A stretch of DNA of 64,000 nt from Chamaecyparis obtusa (GCA_027943335.1 BSBK01001119.1:289001-353000), one strand, 5' to 3'; positions 43,301 to 54,101 are shown, counted from the first letter of the stretch. The notes: a model not told the origin generated them from the letters alone. Translations and numbers: made by a program.

Positions 43301-46300
43301 AAGCAAAGGAGTAAAAGTCTCCTTAAATAAGAGATACAAAAGATCTATATGTAAAAGATAAAATCGACAACTAAGAAAGCAAAGGATAAAAACTTACTTA
43401 AAAGAATAAAAGAATATTCCTAAAAGTCAGTTTTAAAGAATAAAAAGACCATTATAAACTAGATATTACACTAATACTAAGCTACCAGATTCTTCCCTGG
43501 TGGCCCAGACTCCCAGTACGGTCCAACCAAAATTCTGGTCCGGATGCGGTTCTTCCAAAATTTACCCAGGGTCCTGCAAATTCATTGCGGGTTTGTAGTC
43601 AAGGAACCGGGCAGAATTTACAAGAATTTTGAGCAAATTTGTGCGTGAGCAGCAGAACCCAGGAGGAATTTGATCATTTTCAGTTTTGTTTTTTTGACTT
43701 TTTTAAAGTTTTTTTGTCTATTTCAGTCAATTCAACCCTCCAACCCAAAAATAGACCAAAACATTTCTCATTTGTACATTTGTGAATAAAAAAGAAAACT
43801 TCTTGCCTCCATTGCTGAACATTCTTGTTTGGTTGCCACTGCTCAAGGAGTGTTGAAAGGTGAGTGTTGCATGCTCTAAGCTAGTTTGTGAGCTATTCCT
43901 ACGTGGTTGCAACTATTGAGATATTTTTATGTTGAGAACTGCTGAGATTGCTAGTACCAATGCCAATGGCACTGTTTGTGCTTCTAATTTGCCACAGTAG
44001 GAGAATGATGATATTTTTGATGACTTTTGATGATATTTGATCAGTGATGGTTGACTGTTGATGTTGACATTATTATTTTTGATCTGAAACATTGATATGG
44101 CGGTGTATTTTGCTATGTTGTTTTACTATTAGCATAGGGGTGTATGAAGTTATTTGTTGCATATATATATATGCTTTTGTACGGACGAACCCAAAACTAA
44201 CCTGAACCCACCCCCAAAAACTTTGAACGAATCTCGAACCCAAACCAGGATCGGCAACTTAGCATTAATATTCCCTAATTTGATTGTCTGTTACCAGCCT
44301 TTGCAGCAACGTCTTTAGTTCTTTTTGAGCTGTACAGCTGCCACCATGCAAGGACACATTTTAACTATCAGCTGCGCCTCATATTTCAGGTCTGCACCTC
44401 ACTTTCTGCATACTTTCGGGCTGTTTTTAGCCTGATACCAGTCTGTGCCAACCTGTAACCAGCAGCTGGGACTGCCGTACTGCAGTTCTCAGCCCAGCAC
44501 CTTCCAGTACAGGCCACATGGCAGCATTTGGAAATTTGTTTCAAGAGTGTAACTTGCCCATACATTTGTATGGTGGCTTTTTAATTAGAAACTTTAGTTT
44601 GCTTGTGTATTTGTTTATCATTTTGTTGTCCAGCTGTGACTCATTAATCACTGTCCTTAATGCTCTGAATGCTGAACATTTATTGTCAACAAAATTAATG
44701 GATTGCATAGATTAGATTTCATTTTATACATGTTTTCAAGGGTTAATAAAATTGTTTTAAGCATTCACTTTTCCAGATATGCAATTAATGTGAGTTATAT
44801 TAATTTTGATGATTCATTTTTTCTGATCAAAGTAATGATTAGAGTTTCAGTATTTCCATTTTCCGTTTTCAGTTTCTTCATACAATCAGAAAAATACTGT
44901 AAAAATTGCATATTTTCTATAACACCATTTAAACTACAACTTGTTATCTGCTATCACTAGATATTTGTGGACTAGAGAAGCTACAAGTTCAACCAAGATA
45001 TATACTTAATTTTACTTTCAAGCAATCTGCATGGCTCATCATAGTGAATTGAGAAAAGCATTTGACCTTAGTTTCACAACATTCACAAGATACAATTGTG
45101 TCTTGTATTGCACCAATGCCAAAGTGTTGTCTGCCATCCCAACATATGTACAATCTTTCACAATATCCAATAACCCTGCACCATTTTCTTGGTCAGTAAT
45201 CCCAAGCACATTGGTTGCCAACATATTCACTTTAGAAAGGAGAGAAGAAAGAAACCAACAAAAAAAGTGATTATCTAAGTCTAGACAAAAAATTACTCAT
45301 CTCTAGTGATCTACAAAAGCTTTGATGCAATGTTACTCATGATATTTACAAATTAAAGGTTAGCATTATACACCACCTGAGTGAGCATTCCTATCAACAG
45401 CATCCATGAGTTCTTGTATGCTTGACAAATCTGCACTTTCCTTTGGATTGCGTCTTTGTCTTACAGCATGCCTATCATGAAATTACAATAAATGTTTACA
45501 AGCATGAGAATTCCCCTCCATCATAATAAAGGCTTTTCTGTTTTTGATTACCTTTGTAACTACTACCAATGAAGGCGAAAGATAATTGGACAAACACATA
45601 TGAACACACAAAGCATGTGCTTAATTCAAAAAGTTCTACATAGTTTTTTAATTGTTTAACGTGTGCATTCTACCAACACAATCTAATACTTATGAACCTA
45701 AATTTGATTCAAATATAAAATATTTGCCAACCTAGGTCCACCTTTACAAATGTGACACTCTCACAGGTTATCCAAATAGAAAGAAAATACTACAGCCCAC
45801 AAAAACTTAAAAGGAAGCAGAGTTATGCATCTCTGATGGGAACAATGACGCTCAACTATAGTAAACTATGATTTTAACAAAGTTGGGAACAAGTCCACCT
45901 GCAAACAAAAGAGGACCAAACAAGTCACCATGAGCCGAAGAACGATTTCTGATACATTACAAAAAAATCTTTAAGAAGGATCGGTGACAAGATACCCATC
46001 ATAAGGAAAAAATTACAATCACATGCATTGTTATTTGACTGCGCAAGCTGGAAGTCACCAAAAAGAGCTTTAATAGAAACTAAGAAATCACACAAGGAAT
46101 ATTGGTAATATATTTAGAAGCCTTTCACAACGACTATACCAGGCAAAATTATGAGCACTGTTTTACATTGGTTTGAAAAAAAATCCATTCCATAAAGCAT
46201 GTTACATGGTGCTATAAACTACAAAGGCAATTATTTCAGGAAATTAAAAATTTATTTTTTATAAAGAGAATTGTTTATCACACAGCATGTCACATGGTGC

Positions 46301-49300
46301 TATAAACTACAAAGGCAAACATTTCAAGAAATAAACATTTAGTTTTTTATAGGAAGGCAGAGAATAGTTAATCACAGTTGTGCCAGCAGCTCAAAAATTG
46401 ATAAACAGAGATTTTGGAAGATTGTCTAGTATAAATAAAAAATGATGCACATTCTAAAGGAGAAATACACATAATATATAGAAAAAACACTCAAATATTC
46501 TTGTTCAAACTTCAAACAAGGTAGTATTTTAGTTCAGGATCTAATCTTGACTGTACTTTTCTACAATTGATCCATTTGCACATCTTGTGATAAGACTTTA
46601 TTTGTGACTTCCCAATAAACTGAGCACCTACAACACCCCTCACCCACCTCCCACCTGAACAGACAATCCACTTTCAATAGCACAATGCAAATGCCAAGTG
46701 TGTATTGCAATGTCCACCCATGCTTAATGACACATTTTGCTACCTCCATACTCAAAACTAGAATGACATTATCATGTTAATACTTTGGAGTATCAAGCAA
46801 CTGAATCCAAAACCTCCTCTCATGACAGTATTTTCAATATGGGTTCACAAGTAATGTGAGAACTTCTAATATCCAAATTAAGTTGCAGTTTGTTTACAAA
46901 AACACAAAGCACTAACAAACTATGAATAGAACAAGACTACTCTAAAAGAATTTTGTCTATCACAGCAGAATAGAGTACGCTTCTATTGTCGAGGCCTAGG
47001 CCCATCTATTCTTTGTATCCAAACTGTCCCATGTTCTGTTATGACAAAAGCTACAGATTCTATCATCATAGCTGCAAAAACACTCATGGACACCTACCCA
47101 ATCAATTCCTCACTAGAAACCTCCTCTATTGGTATTCAACGAAACAAACTGAATTGTGATGACAACCTACTACATTTGGAAGGAGCAAAATCCTCGGCCA
47201 ATGTGTGTGTCTGGAAAGTATGAATTGTAACAGGATAGAACCAGCCAATGAGGCTGCTGATTACAAGAATCAGAATGGTTACCGAGGAGAAGATTGAACA
47301 TATCTAGCAAACAAGAAGAAAATACAATATTCAAAAGAGAAATTTAGATATATAAGACAAGAAACTTTCCAATGATGTGTTTCCCCAAAGAAAACTTTCT
47401 TTTCAGAATTGTGTGTTTTAGAAACCTCTCCTCACTCAAAAACTTGTGATGAGAAGAAAAGGGAAAATACAGATTTATGATTATCAAGCAGTATTCAGAG
47501 AAGTCTTTTTTGAGCAGAGTGCTGAGAAGCTTTTTCAAGCAGAGTTTAATGGAGGTCAGTGCCCATACCAAGTTGGTGCTCAGAAGGAGTTGGCACTTCC
47601 AGTGAGTTGGAGCTCATGTGTGTAAGATCGGTGTCTTATGTGGGTTGTTGCCTACATTTTGTAAGAAGTTAATAAAAGCAATATGTCACCGTGTTTTTTT
47701 TCCCTTAGGATTTTTCCACGTAATTTATGTGTTTTTGCATGTGTTGTTTGCTTGATGTTTTTGAAGTTATATTTGCAGATTTAAAATAAGTATTAAAAGC
47801 CATCCTAATACTGATTCACCCTGGCCTCCCAGTATTAGCATGTGCTCTTCAATAAAAAAAAATCAATTGGACCCACCGATAGGTGAAAGAGAAAACTTGA
47901 CCAAAACTAAAAGATTCAACAATACATAGACCTCACATCTATTCTAACTAGACATAAAATGCATAATAATATTAATATATTTATCATTTCTTGAAGCAAA
48001 AAAATTGACACCAACTAATAAACTATAATAGTAAGGATTAAACTTAACTTCCCAATATCATTACCTTATAGCAGACAGATCACCTTGAGCTTCCGGACCT
48101 TCATTAGGTTTCTTTTGTAAGAAAGCATGCATCCTTCCTGCTGGATTTGATGAATCTGTACGTACGATTTTACTGACTGGAACTTTTGGAGATTTTGTTT
48201 CTGTTCAATACAGCAAGTAGAAAACAGAACCGACAACATGATAAGATAAGGAACATTTTAGGTCATCAAAATGTAAAGCATTCTGAAGAAACAAAATGTT
48301 TGGGGCTTTCTATGAAGAAACATGAGAGTACTCCTGCCCACAATCCTACCATCACAACATATATCCAAAGACTAAGAGACGCAGTCAAAAACCAAATAGA
48401 CAACAACAGGATCAAAAACTAACACACTCAGTGTCACCCATTCAATGCTTCAAGCCTCCTAAATGTAGTTAAAACTAAATGAAAACAATTCTATAATAAG
48501 AAGCTATTGTTTCTATAACACTAGATGCCCATTCCCTTTAAACTATTAGTTCCCACACTACTCATTAATCAGCACCATGGGCCTAAACAAGAAACAACAA
48601 AGTTTATGAGCTATCATATATAACTTTCATTGTATGTATAGGAATGCTCCAAGTACAAATAAATTTAATAATTGTTAGGAAAATTAACGTTTATATGGTG
48701 TTAGTAATTATGTAAATGTAGAAAGGTAATTACTATTGTAATAGTAATGTAGAAAGGTAATTACTATTGTAATAGTGATGTTGTTAATAAACAACTCACT
48801 AATATAGGTTTGGATGGTTAGTCGTATATATTGTTGAAATAACAATATATCACAATAGTTAGTGGTTAATGTGTTATACCCATGAATGATATTTCGGGAT
48901 ATTTGTTATAACACCTCCCTATTAAATAGGAGGTTGTCTGGCTATGTAAGAGGCTATATATTAGCCATGTATTGAGTGTTGAAAGAAGAGCGTGTATTAT
49001 TTGTTTAGTATTCTAGCTTCTACCTCTGTTCATATTGCTAATATGGTATCAGAGCAAAACTCGTTTTTGTGGCCTGTTATTTAGGTAGCGAGAAGAATTA
49101 AGATAGATTATCTAACATTAGAGTCCGGAGAAAATTATCCCTGAAAGTCCTACACTTTTCTTGCAAAAATCAAATTGAATTCCTTTCTCTCAATGTGGCT
49201 AGGATATCTGTTTGCCCAATTCAGCGATTTCCTTTATCTTTACTTCCATGGCGAACTTTATTATCTAGCGGGAGATTTATTTGGTCATGGTTGCAATCTC

Positions 49301-51659
49301 TTAGTCAGCATTGATCAGATTGCAATTCACACATTGCTGAAGCAATTACTTGTGCGGTAGTTTCTGTATTTCGCATATTGGAGGGGATCCGTATCTTCTC
49401 AACAGCTCCCCAAAAGGCAGATCGTGAGTATGAAGTGATCATAGCAGCCATTGACTGGTAAAACTCCCAATCGCTGCCGCCTGAAACATGTGACCCTCCT
49501 GGCTTTAACTCTTGGTTTGCAATAAGTCTAATTTTAAGTTATAGTTTTTAATTTCTACTATTATTAGAGGCTATTGTTAGAAATTATATCTAAGTAGAGT
49601 CTGTAGAGTCTATCTCTGAAGAGTGAATGTCAAATGATAGTTTTTAGTAAAGTTTAGTTTTATAGTGATCCATTGATATTCTCTAGATAGCGTCTTTAAA
49701 TGACTTTTTAGTTCTTTATAGTCTGCAAAGTTTTATAAAATCAATTGTCCATTGTGTCAAAGTTTTATTGTCAAGGTGCATTATCGGCTGAGCCCGACAC
49801 CTTTGATTAAAAGAGTAATTATGGACAAATTAACTTTCATTGAGAAATTTGAAGGAATAGACTTTCATACTTGGCAGATACAGATGCAGTTACATTTGAT
49901 TGAAAAAGATATGTGGGATGTTGTCAAATCGAACTCAGTAACACCAACTAATGCAAGTGAACTTGCTAAGTGGAATATAAAAAATCAGAAAGCTTGGGGA
50001 ACTAGTAGTCTTGGCTTATCAAAAGCATATTTACACCATGTGGATTTTGCGAAGTTAGCAAAAGAGATTTGGGAGTTGTTAAACAAGCTTTTTGGATCTG
50101 AAGCAGAAAGTGCGAAGACAACATTGAAGCAGAGATTGTATGGATTGAAGATGGAAAAAGGGACAAAAATGGCAGATCATATCAGTAAGTTTCACCCTTT
50201 TTTAAATCAGCTAGCTAGGATTAATGAAAAAGTAAAAGATGATGATACTAAAGCAATACTTCTAGATAGTCTGCCTAAACATGTCTGGAATGGTGTTCAC
50301 ATTAAGCAAGGTAACCATTAGCCTTGAAGGAGTAATATCTATTCTACTTGATCATGATGAAGACTCAGATTCTGAAGAGGTTTTATATGTACATAACAAA
50401 GTAAGAAAAGGCAAGTACAAATTCAAGCATATTCCTTCAAAAGGAACAATCAAATGCTTCTATTGTAATGAAATGGGAAATGTAATATTAAATAGCAAGA
50501 AGAGGGCACAAGATCTATTAGATGATAAATTGGATCATCATGCTTCCTTAGCTGAAGAAACTGATTGGGAAAACCACGTGAAGGATGAAGAACTATCATG
50601 TCCTAGTGATGAAGAATATGTGCTTTAGATAAATTCAACAATGGAGGCAAGAGGCACCGGAGGCTGGAGGACACTCAGCGTCCTCTCGTCAGTCACCAAC
50701 GATGGGGTCGCTCATCAGCTTTGGTGACATTTTATTTCCTTTTATGCAGCATGATATGCTTTGTTTTTCAGTCTTCCTGGTTGTGTGAATAAGTGGAATT
50801 TCACATTGTGGGGGGGAATATAACCAATGTTCCATTCCCATTTGTGATATGTATGGTGATTTCTATGTAACTTCCATGATGTGCAAGCATAGTGGCGAAC
50901 ACAAGCACCAGAGTAAGTCAGTTCATGGATCTCGAAAGGGTTTGTGGGAGGATCCAGAAAACCACACGAGGTGAACAGATGAGCGGAGGTTTTTGTTCAT
51001 GTCAAGGTTTGTGGTAAGCCTGTTTAAAACCATGGGAGGAGAGAGCCTTTCTTTTGGATCAAGGTCATGAGTCACAGAGCAGGACATGCCACAGGGGTGA
51101 GCATACTGCATACATTAAGGGGGAGAATGTTAGGAAAATTAACGTTTACATTATATTTGTGGTGTTAGTAATTATGTAAATGTAGAAAGGTAATTACTAT
51201 TGTAATAGTGATGTTGTTAATAAACAACTCACTAATATAGGTCTGGGTGGTTAGTCATATATATTGTTGAAATAACAATATATCACAATAGTTAGTGGTT
51301 AATGTGTTATACCTGTGAATGATATTCCGGGATATTTGTTATAACACCTCCCTATTTAATAGGAGGTTGTTTGGCTATGTAAGTGGCTATATATTAGCCA
51401 TGTATTGAGTGTTGAAAGAAGAGCATGTAGTATTTATTTAGTATTCTAGCTTCTACCTCTGTTCATATTGCTAATAATAATAAAAACGCTTTCTATAAGA
51501 TATAGCATAGATGAAGAAACTAGCATAAATAGCAGCAAAATTCTTCTTACAAACAACTCAAAGCTAGTTGAAAAATAAAATATTCTTCTTACCAAGCTTT
51601 CCGGATAAACTTTCTTCCTCTTCAGAATTAGCAACCTTCGATATGCCAGGCAGTGTTTT
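40230..51659 (-). CDS. MLH1: DNA mismatch repair protein MLH1, six internal exons (partial gene)
   Basis: Exons on the minus strand: 51659-51593, 48200-48065, 45471-45377, 45175-45067, 41346-41181, 40391-40230. All have AG/GT borders, and the phases chain exactly (67, 136, 95, 109, 166, 162 bases) to 245 codons with no stop. Marks of plant MLH1: 'VRTDSSNPAGRMHAFLQKK', 'RQRRNPKESADLSS', 'CTYVGMADNTLALVQYKT', 'ELMYQQVIRRFAHFDAMQLS' and 'LDQYTPDMDRLPQF'. MLH1 is the MutL homologue that pairs with PMS1 or MLH3 in the nucleus for mismatch repair and meiotic crossover. This part is the variable linker plus the first half of the C-terminal dimerisation domain. The N-terminal ATPase exons (to the right) and the last exons (to the left) are not in the window. 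Intact phases suggest a living gene, at least when this part was last under selection. Confidence 0.93.
40392..41180 (-). other. MLH1 intron without recognised repeats
   Basis: 789 bases, AT-rich, with no coding signal on either strand. It is the only MLH1 intron over 300 bases here in which I see no transposon piece. Confidence 0.7.
41181..41346 (-). CDS. MLH1: MLH1 exon (dimerisation helices)
   Basis: Acceptor 'cctgtcgcag|taga', donor 'gcaaag|gtaatg'. Encodes 'RELMYQQVIRRFAHFDAMQL', an 'SIFELLLISLDEEE' helix, and a variable loop. The intron before it is 3.7 kb and holds a solo LTR, a copia fragment and a hAT-type element. Confidence 0.95.
41935..42863 (+). repeat. Solo LTR in an MLH1 intron (plus orientation)
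   Basis: The right end carries the shared U5-like module: 'ggttttctctcaaaagggtt' then 'gggttcaccccccctctcag', ending 'gtgttttcttca' at 42863. The left end at 'tgaatgtaaac' is proposed because attt/atttt flank both ends; this border is less sure. There is no primer site after 42863. Orientation is opposite to MLH1. Confidence 0.55.
42864..43255 (-). pseudogene. 5' leader fragment of a minus-strand copia element
   Basis: Reading leftward from a primer-site match at 43255-43244 ('tggtatcaaagc' on the minus strand), the sequence is non-coding and fits a retrotransposon leader; no gag is reached before the solo LTR at 42863. Nothing else is recognised in it. Confidence 0.4.
43256..43476 (-). repeat. 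Probable LTR remnant of a minus-strand copia element
   Basis: Directly upstream (minus strand) of the primer-site match. AT-rich, with short repeats of 'aaaagaataaaaga' type. Its far end is masked by the hAT-type element at 43477. The LTR call depends on the primer site alone. Confidence 0.4.
43477..44262. mobile_element. Non-autonomous hAT-type DNA transposon in an MLH1 intron
   Basis: The 786-base block is flanked by 8-base repeats cactaata (43469-43476) and cattaata (44263-44270), 7 of 8 identical. Its ends are imperfect inverted repeats: 'ctaagctaccagat' at the left against 'ctaagttgccgat' read inward from the right. Subterminal regions are rich in 'gaaccc' and 'ggtcc' words. It has no transposase and encodes no protein. 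An 8-base duplication is the signature of hAT elements. Confidence 0.55.
44271..45066 (-). other. MLH1 intron part without recognised feature
   Basis: AT-rich intron sequence. Open stretches on the plus strand (44518-44960) have no protein-like character. Confidence 0.6.
45067..45175 (-). CDS. MLH1: MLH1 exon (C-terminal domain beta-sheet core)
   Basis: Acceptor 'atggtgcag|gg', donor 'ctaag|gtcaaa'. Encodes 'LLDIVKDCTYVGMADNTLAL' and 'YKTQLYLVNVVKL'. The preceding intron is only 201 bases. Confidence 0.95.
45377..45471 (-). CDS. MLH1: MLH1 exon (start of C-terminal domain)
   Basis: Acceptor 'catgatag|gcatgc', donor 'ctcag|gtggtg'. Encodes 'HAVRQRRNPKESADLSSIQE' and the following helix, matching the start of the plant MLH1 C-terminal domain. 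Confidence 0.92.
45472..47300 (-). other. MLH1 intron, mostly unassigned
   Basis: No gene or clear transposon end. It contains an 88-base tandem duplication at 46198-46373. The T-rich side near the splice acceptor of the exon at 45471 is normal for plant introns. Confidence 0.6.
46198..46373. repeat. 88-base tandem duplication in an MLH1 intron
   Basis: 'gcatgttacatggtgctata' at 46198 recurs as 'gcatgtcacatggtgctata' at 46286, and both units run to 'gtttatcac'/'gttaatcac'. The second unit has several small changes. Confidence 0.8.
47301..47851 (+). repeat. LTR right part in an MLH1 intron (start uncertain)
   Basis: Ends 'ttcaccctggcctcccagta' then 'tgtgctcttca' at 47851, with 'tgtcaccgtgttttttttcc' and 'aggatttttccacgtaattt' 150 bases before. 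This is the U5-like module of element C and the other solo LTRs. 'gttggtgctcag' (47570) also occurs in the LTR ending at 42863. The left border could not be placed. Confidence 0.5.
48065..48200 (-). CDS. MLH1: MLH1 exon (linker with conserved VRTDSS block)
   Basis: Acceptor 'ttgaacag', donor 'ataag|gtaatg'. Contains 'KVPVSKIVRTDSSNPAGRMH', the conserved block before the C-terminal domain of plant MLH1. The intron to the exon at 51593 (about 3.4 kb) holds element F. Confidence 0.92.
48673..49040 (+). repeat. 5' LTR of element F
   Basis: Starts 'tgttaggaaaattaacg' and ends 'catattgcta'. It has a 31-base tandem duplication ('atgtagaaaggtaattacta' type, 48715-48780) that the 3' LTR has once. The 3' copy instead has about nine extra bases after 'aacgtttac'. 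Confidence 0.92.
49044..49055 (+). other. Primer binding site of element F
   Basis: 'tggtatcagagc', an exact initiator-tRNA-Met primer site three bases after the LTR. Confidence 0.92.
49056..49820 (+). other. Leader of element F
   Basis: About 760 bases between primer site and gag without a supported ORF. The open stretch at 49175-49360 has no recognisable similarity. Confidence 0.6.
49821..50628 (+). pseudogene. Ty1/copia gag of element F
   Basis: The start chosen is ATG 49821 ('MDKLTFIEKFEGIDFHTWQI'), where gag homology begins, although the frame is open 23 codons upstream. Gag landmarks: 'HLIEKDMWDVV', 'WNIKNQKAWG', 'AKEIWELLNKLFGSEAES', 'LKQRLYGLKMEKGTKMADHI', 'LLDSLPKHV'. A frameshift near 50287 moves it to another frame ('MVFTLSKVTISLEGVI'), and the zinc knuckle follows at about 50452 ('CFYCNEMGNVILNSKK'), where the His and last Cys of C-x2-C-x4-H-x4-C are replaced. 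An acidic end stops at 50626. It would have formed particles for RNA packaging; this copy should not bind RNA normally. Confidence 0.85.
50629..51127 (+). other. 3' untranslated part and purine tract of element F
   Basis: About 500 non-coding bases after gag, containing 'ttgtggggggga' (about 50806) and ending in the purine tract at 51116-51127. In an autonomous copia this place would hold the rest of pol. Confidence 0.65.
51128..51473 (+). repeat. 3' LTR of element F
   Basis: Copy of 48673-49040 without the 31-base duplication, followed by the target duplication ataat. Confidence 0.92.
51593..51659 (-). CDS. MLH1: MLH1 exon (linker, first seen)
   Basis: Acceptor 'tgtgatag' and donor '|gtaagaag'. 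Encodes 22 codons plus one base ('LPGISKVANSEEEESLSGKL'). This is the unconserved linker, so on its own it would be weak; it is called because its splice sites are good and its phase joins exactly to the next exon, giving '..KLETKSPKVPVSK'. Confidence 0.75.
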
Positions 51660-52467
51660 CTATCACAAAGAAACTAAACTCAATACAAGAAATTTTGTTT
51701 CCCTCAGCTTTTAACAGATAGATGCTTCAAAAAATAATTCATTATCTAAACCAGAGAACTCAGGCAAATCTACAAGGTGTTGACAATCATTATCTTATAG
51801 AACCAACAAAGTAACATTTTCTCAAAATTTTACCATGTTATGCTGACTTGAACAAATAAGAGATTCTCATAATTCCCAACTGATAATTCATTTCTAATTT
51901 TCATTAATCAATTATGTACTTTTCAAAAAGTTGTAAATTTCAAAAATGGCCCTTCATGCAACATACTATTCCATTGGGTGTTATTTAATAATCAGTTGGT
52001 TCCAAAATACAATGTTGCACAAAAAAACAGCAATAACTGGCAACTCCCGAGATACAACTGTCAGAAAGCAGGTTTGGAATAGTCAAGGAAACACCATTGA
52101 AAACATATAAACAGCGTTACAAAAGAGAATGGGATAGAAAATGGAACGTTACACTGTATTTATGATTAGCTAATTTCCTAAGGAAAGAAAACTCTAACAA
52201 GAATATTGTACTTCAAACAACTTCCAAAAGAACAATTGATAGACCAGAAACATTTCCATTTTAGGGATTCTCCAGCTCCAGCAAAGCACATTCCAACCAT
52301 TTCTACAATGGAAAAGGTTCCAGGCTGCAGAAAAAATGCCTCCGGCCTAACCAAAAAGATTTCCAAGATTTACAGCCAAAACATGAAGTGAAATTTCCAC
52401 AAGATCCCAAACAAAATGAATTTCTCTAATTTTCAGCTATTTCCTCCCTCATTTTAAATCAATGCCA
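51660..52467 (-). other. MLH1 intron (upstream side) without recognised feature
   Basis: AT-rich; no MLH1 exon and no transposon end recognised. The short open stretches at 52178-52391 on both strands are overlapping shadows without protein character. Confidence 0.55.
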
Positions 52468-54065
52468 AGAACAATATTGTTAAGTTTCAACCCGAAATAT
52501 TGTTCTTCCCATACAAACTTCTTTGTGTCAAGCCAATTTTCAAGTCAAATTCTTGATTTTTCTCATGTTGTGAGCCATAATTGATATCTTCTCTCCCATA
52601 GTCATGAAGGTGTTATTACTAACCGGTTACTGAGAGGGGGGGGGTGAATCAGTAAATACTTGTTTCTAACATAATTCAAAACTTGTTTAGTTATCCTTTC
52701 TTGTTAAGCAGAATATAAACAATCATTCATAAGCATATATAGAAACACACAAATCAACACAAGATGTATACGTGGAAACCCTCGGTTAGAAGGAAAAAAC
52801 CACATTAAGACAGAGCTCACAACTTCACTACTACAGAATGAAGGCGTCTTGTTAAGAGCTTACAAAGCACTTGTGAAGGTGCTACCCGGTTAAGGGATTT
52901 TACAAAAGATCGGTTAAGATCTTAACCCTATTAAGAGTCGCTTGGTTAGAGGTCTTTCAACATCAACAAAGATGTTACCCTGTTAGGGGATTTTACAAAG
53001 AACCGATTAGGTCCACCCTGATAGAGGGATTTTAATTTTCTTTCACACCTTATAAAAGCAATGATCTCATATGACACTGAATGTCTGATTAGATCATACC
53101 TGTTGATCTCTTCCCAGTTTGCCTGGCTATTGAATCTTTTCTGCCTCTTTGCCTCTCACCTCTGGTGACTATGATTTCTACGCAAATGTCTCTTCACTGC
53201 TCTGTTTACTCAACAATTCTCAACAACACTCTTCTTGCATCCTATGACATGTATTTATATAAGAGTTCACCGTAATGAAACCCTTAACTCGTAGAACCAC
53301 TAGGCTGTAAACTCAACCATAAATCATGCAACTAGCAAAAAGTTATGCGTTCTGATCTGGATTTTACCTTTAAAACATCTGTAGAAATAAAGCTAACTCC
53401 TGTTAAAAAGCTAACTCCACTTATGAGCAGTGGATGTCCTGTATAATCCGGTTTTAACTCAAACTGCTCCGCAGAATCCGGTGCGGATCTTTATGCAGTA
53501 ATACCCGGTTCATTTCTGTATGTACTAAGAGACCGATGAAATGTACTCTGCTCGGTCTACCGGTGTCTTTTCAGTAACGTGAGTGACCGGTGAACCTTTA
53601 CCGGTGTGAATGGTGTTTGTGAATTACACTAATGACAACTTATATTGCTAACAGAAGATTCCTTTAGTCATTTCTAGTCATTGTCCTAGCAGGACAAACA
53701 AATGAAGCTTTCCCACATATTAGGCAAAGCGACAATCAAGGATAAGGTAAGCAAGAAGAGGATAGAGTGTTCTAAGGACCATTCCTCTAAGAACAATATT
53801 GTGAAAATTCAACCCAAATATTGTTGTACCCATGCAAAATTCTTCATATCTAGTCATCTTTCAAGTAAAATTCTTCATTTCCCTCATATTCAAAGCCATT
53901 ATTGAATTCTTCTCTCCCATAGTCATGACGCTTGTTTTATGGTTTCAAGTTAGTATCTTTGCAAGACCAACAAACAAATCTTTGCCACATTCAAGCAAGG
54001 TGATGATTAGAAATAGGGAAGGGAGTTAAAAGCAAGAGTGGTCTAAAGCATGAAAGTGATAAATC
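52468..54065. repeat. Tandem duplication of about 280 bases, one unit split by a solo LTR
   Basis: Unit 1 is 52468-52610 plus 53654-53788; unit 2 is 53789 to about 54065. Both start 'aagaacaatattgt' and contain 'ttcttctctcccatagtcat' followed by a segment with 'acaaacaaat' and 'aaggtaagca/caaggtgatg'-like text. The solo LTR lies between 'gtcatgaagg' and the remainder of unit 1. The units have diverged considerably, so the duplication is older than the LTR insertion or of similar age. Confidence 0.7.
52611..53653 (-). mobile_element. Solo LTR of the element C superfamily, minus orientation
   Basis: On the minus strand it begins 'tgttagcaatataag' and ends 'ggttagtaataaca', like the element C LTR, with the C-run and 'gagggtttccacgtata' module near its end. 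Its 1043 bases are flanked by gaagg (52606-52610) and gaaga (53654-53658). No internal region is present, so it is a product of LTR-LTR recombination. Confidence 0.85.
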
Positions 54066-54101
54066 AAGTCTCATGGGAAAAAGAGGGGCACTCTGAGATG
54101 C

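Larger units (their letters stand above)
48673..51473 (+). mobile_element. Gag-only LTR retrotransposon F in an MLH1 intron
   Basis: LTRs at 48673-49040 (368 bases) and 51128-51473 (346 bases), with a perfect target duplication ataat (48668-48672; 51474-51478). Exact primer site at 49044, purine tract 'taagggggagaa' before the 3' LTR. The 2.1-kb interior encodes only a copia gag; no protease, integrase or RT. The total is 2.8 kb. It lies antisense to MLH1, between the exons at 51593 and 48200. Confidence 0.92.

Noticed and set aside
44158..44175. 'gcatatatatatatgc' palindrome
   Set aside because: A simple AT repeat inside the hAT-type element; no sign of function.
52178..52391. Overlapping ORFs on both strands
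   Set aside because: Neither matches MLH1 or a transposon protein; the composition fits an intron.
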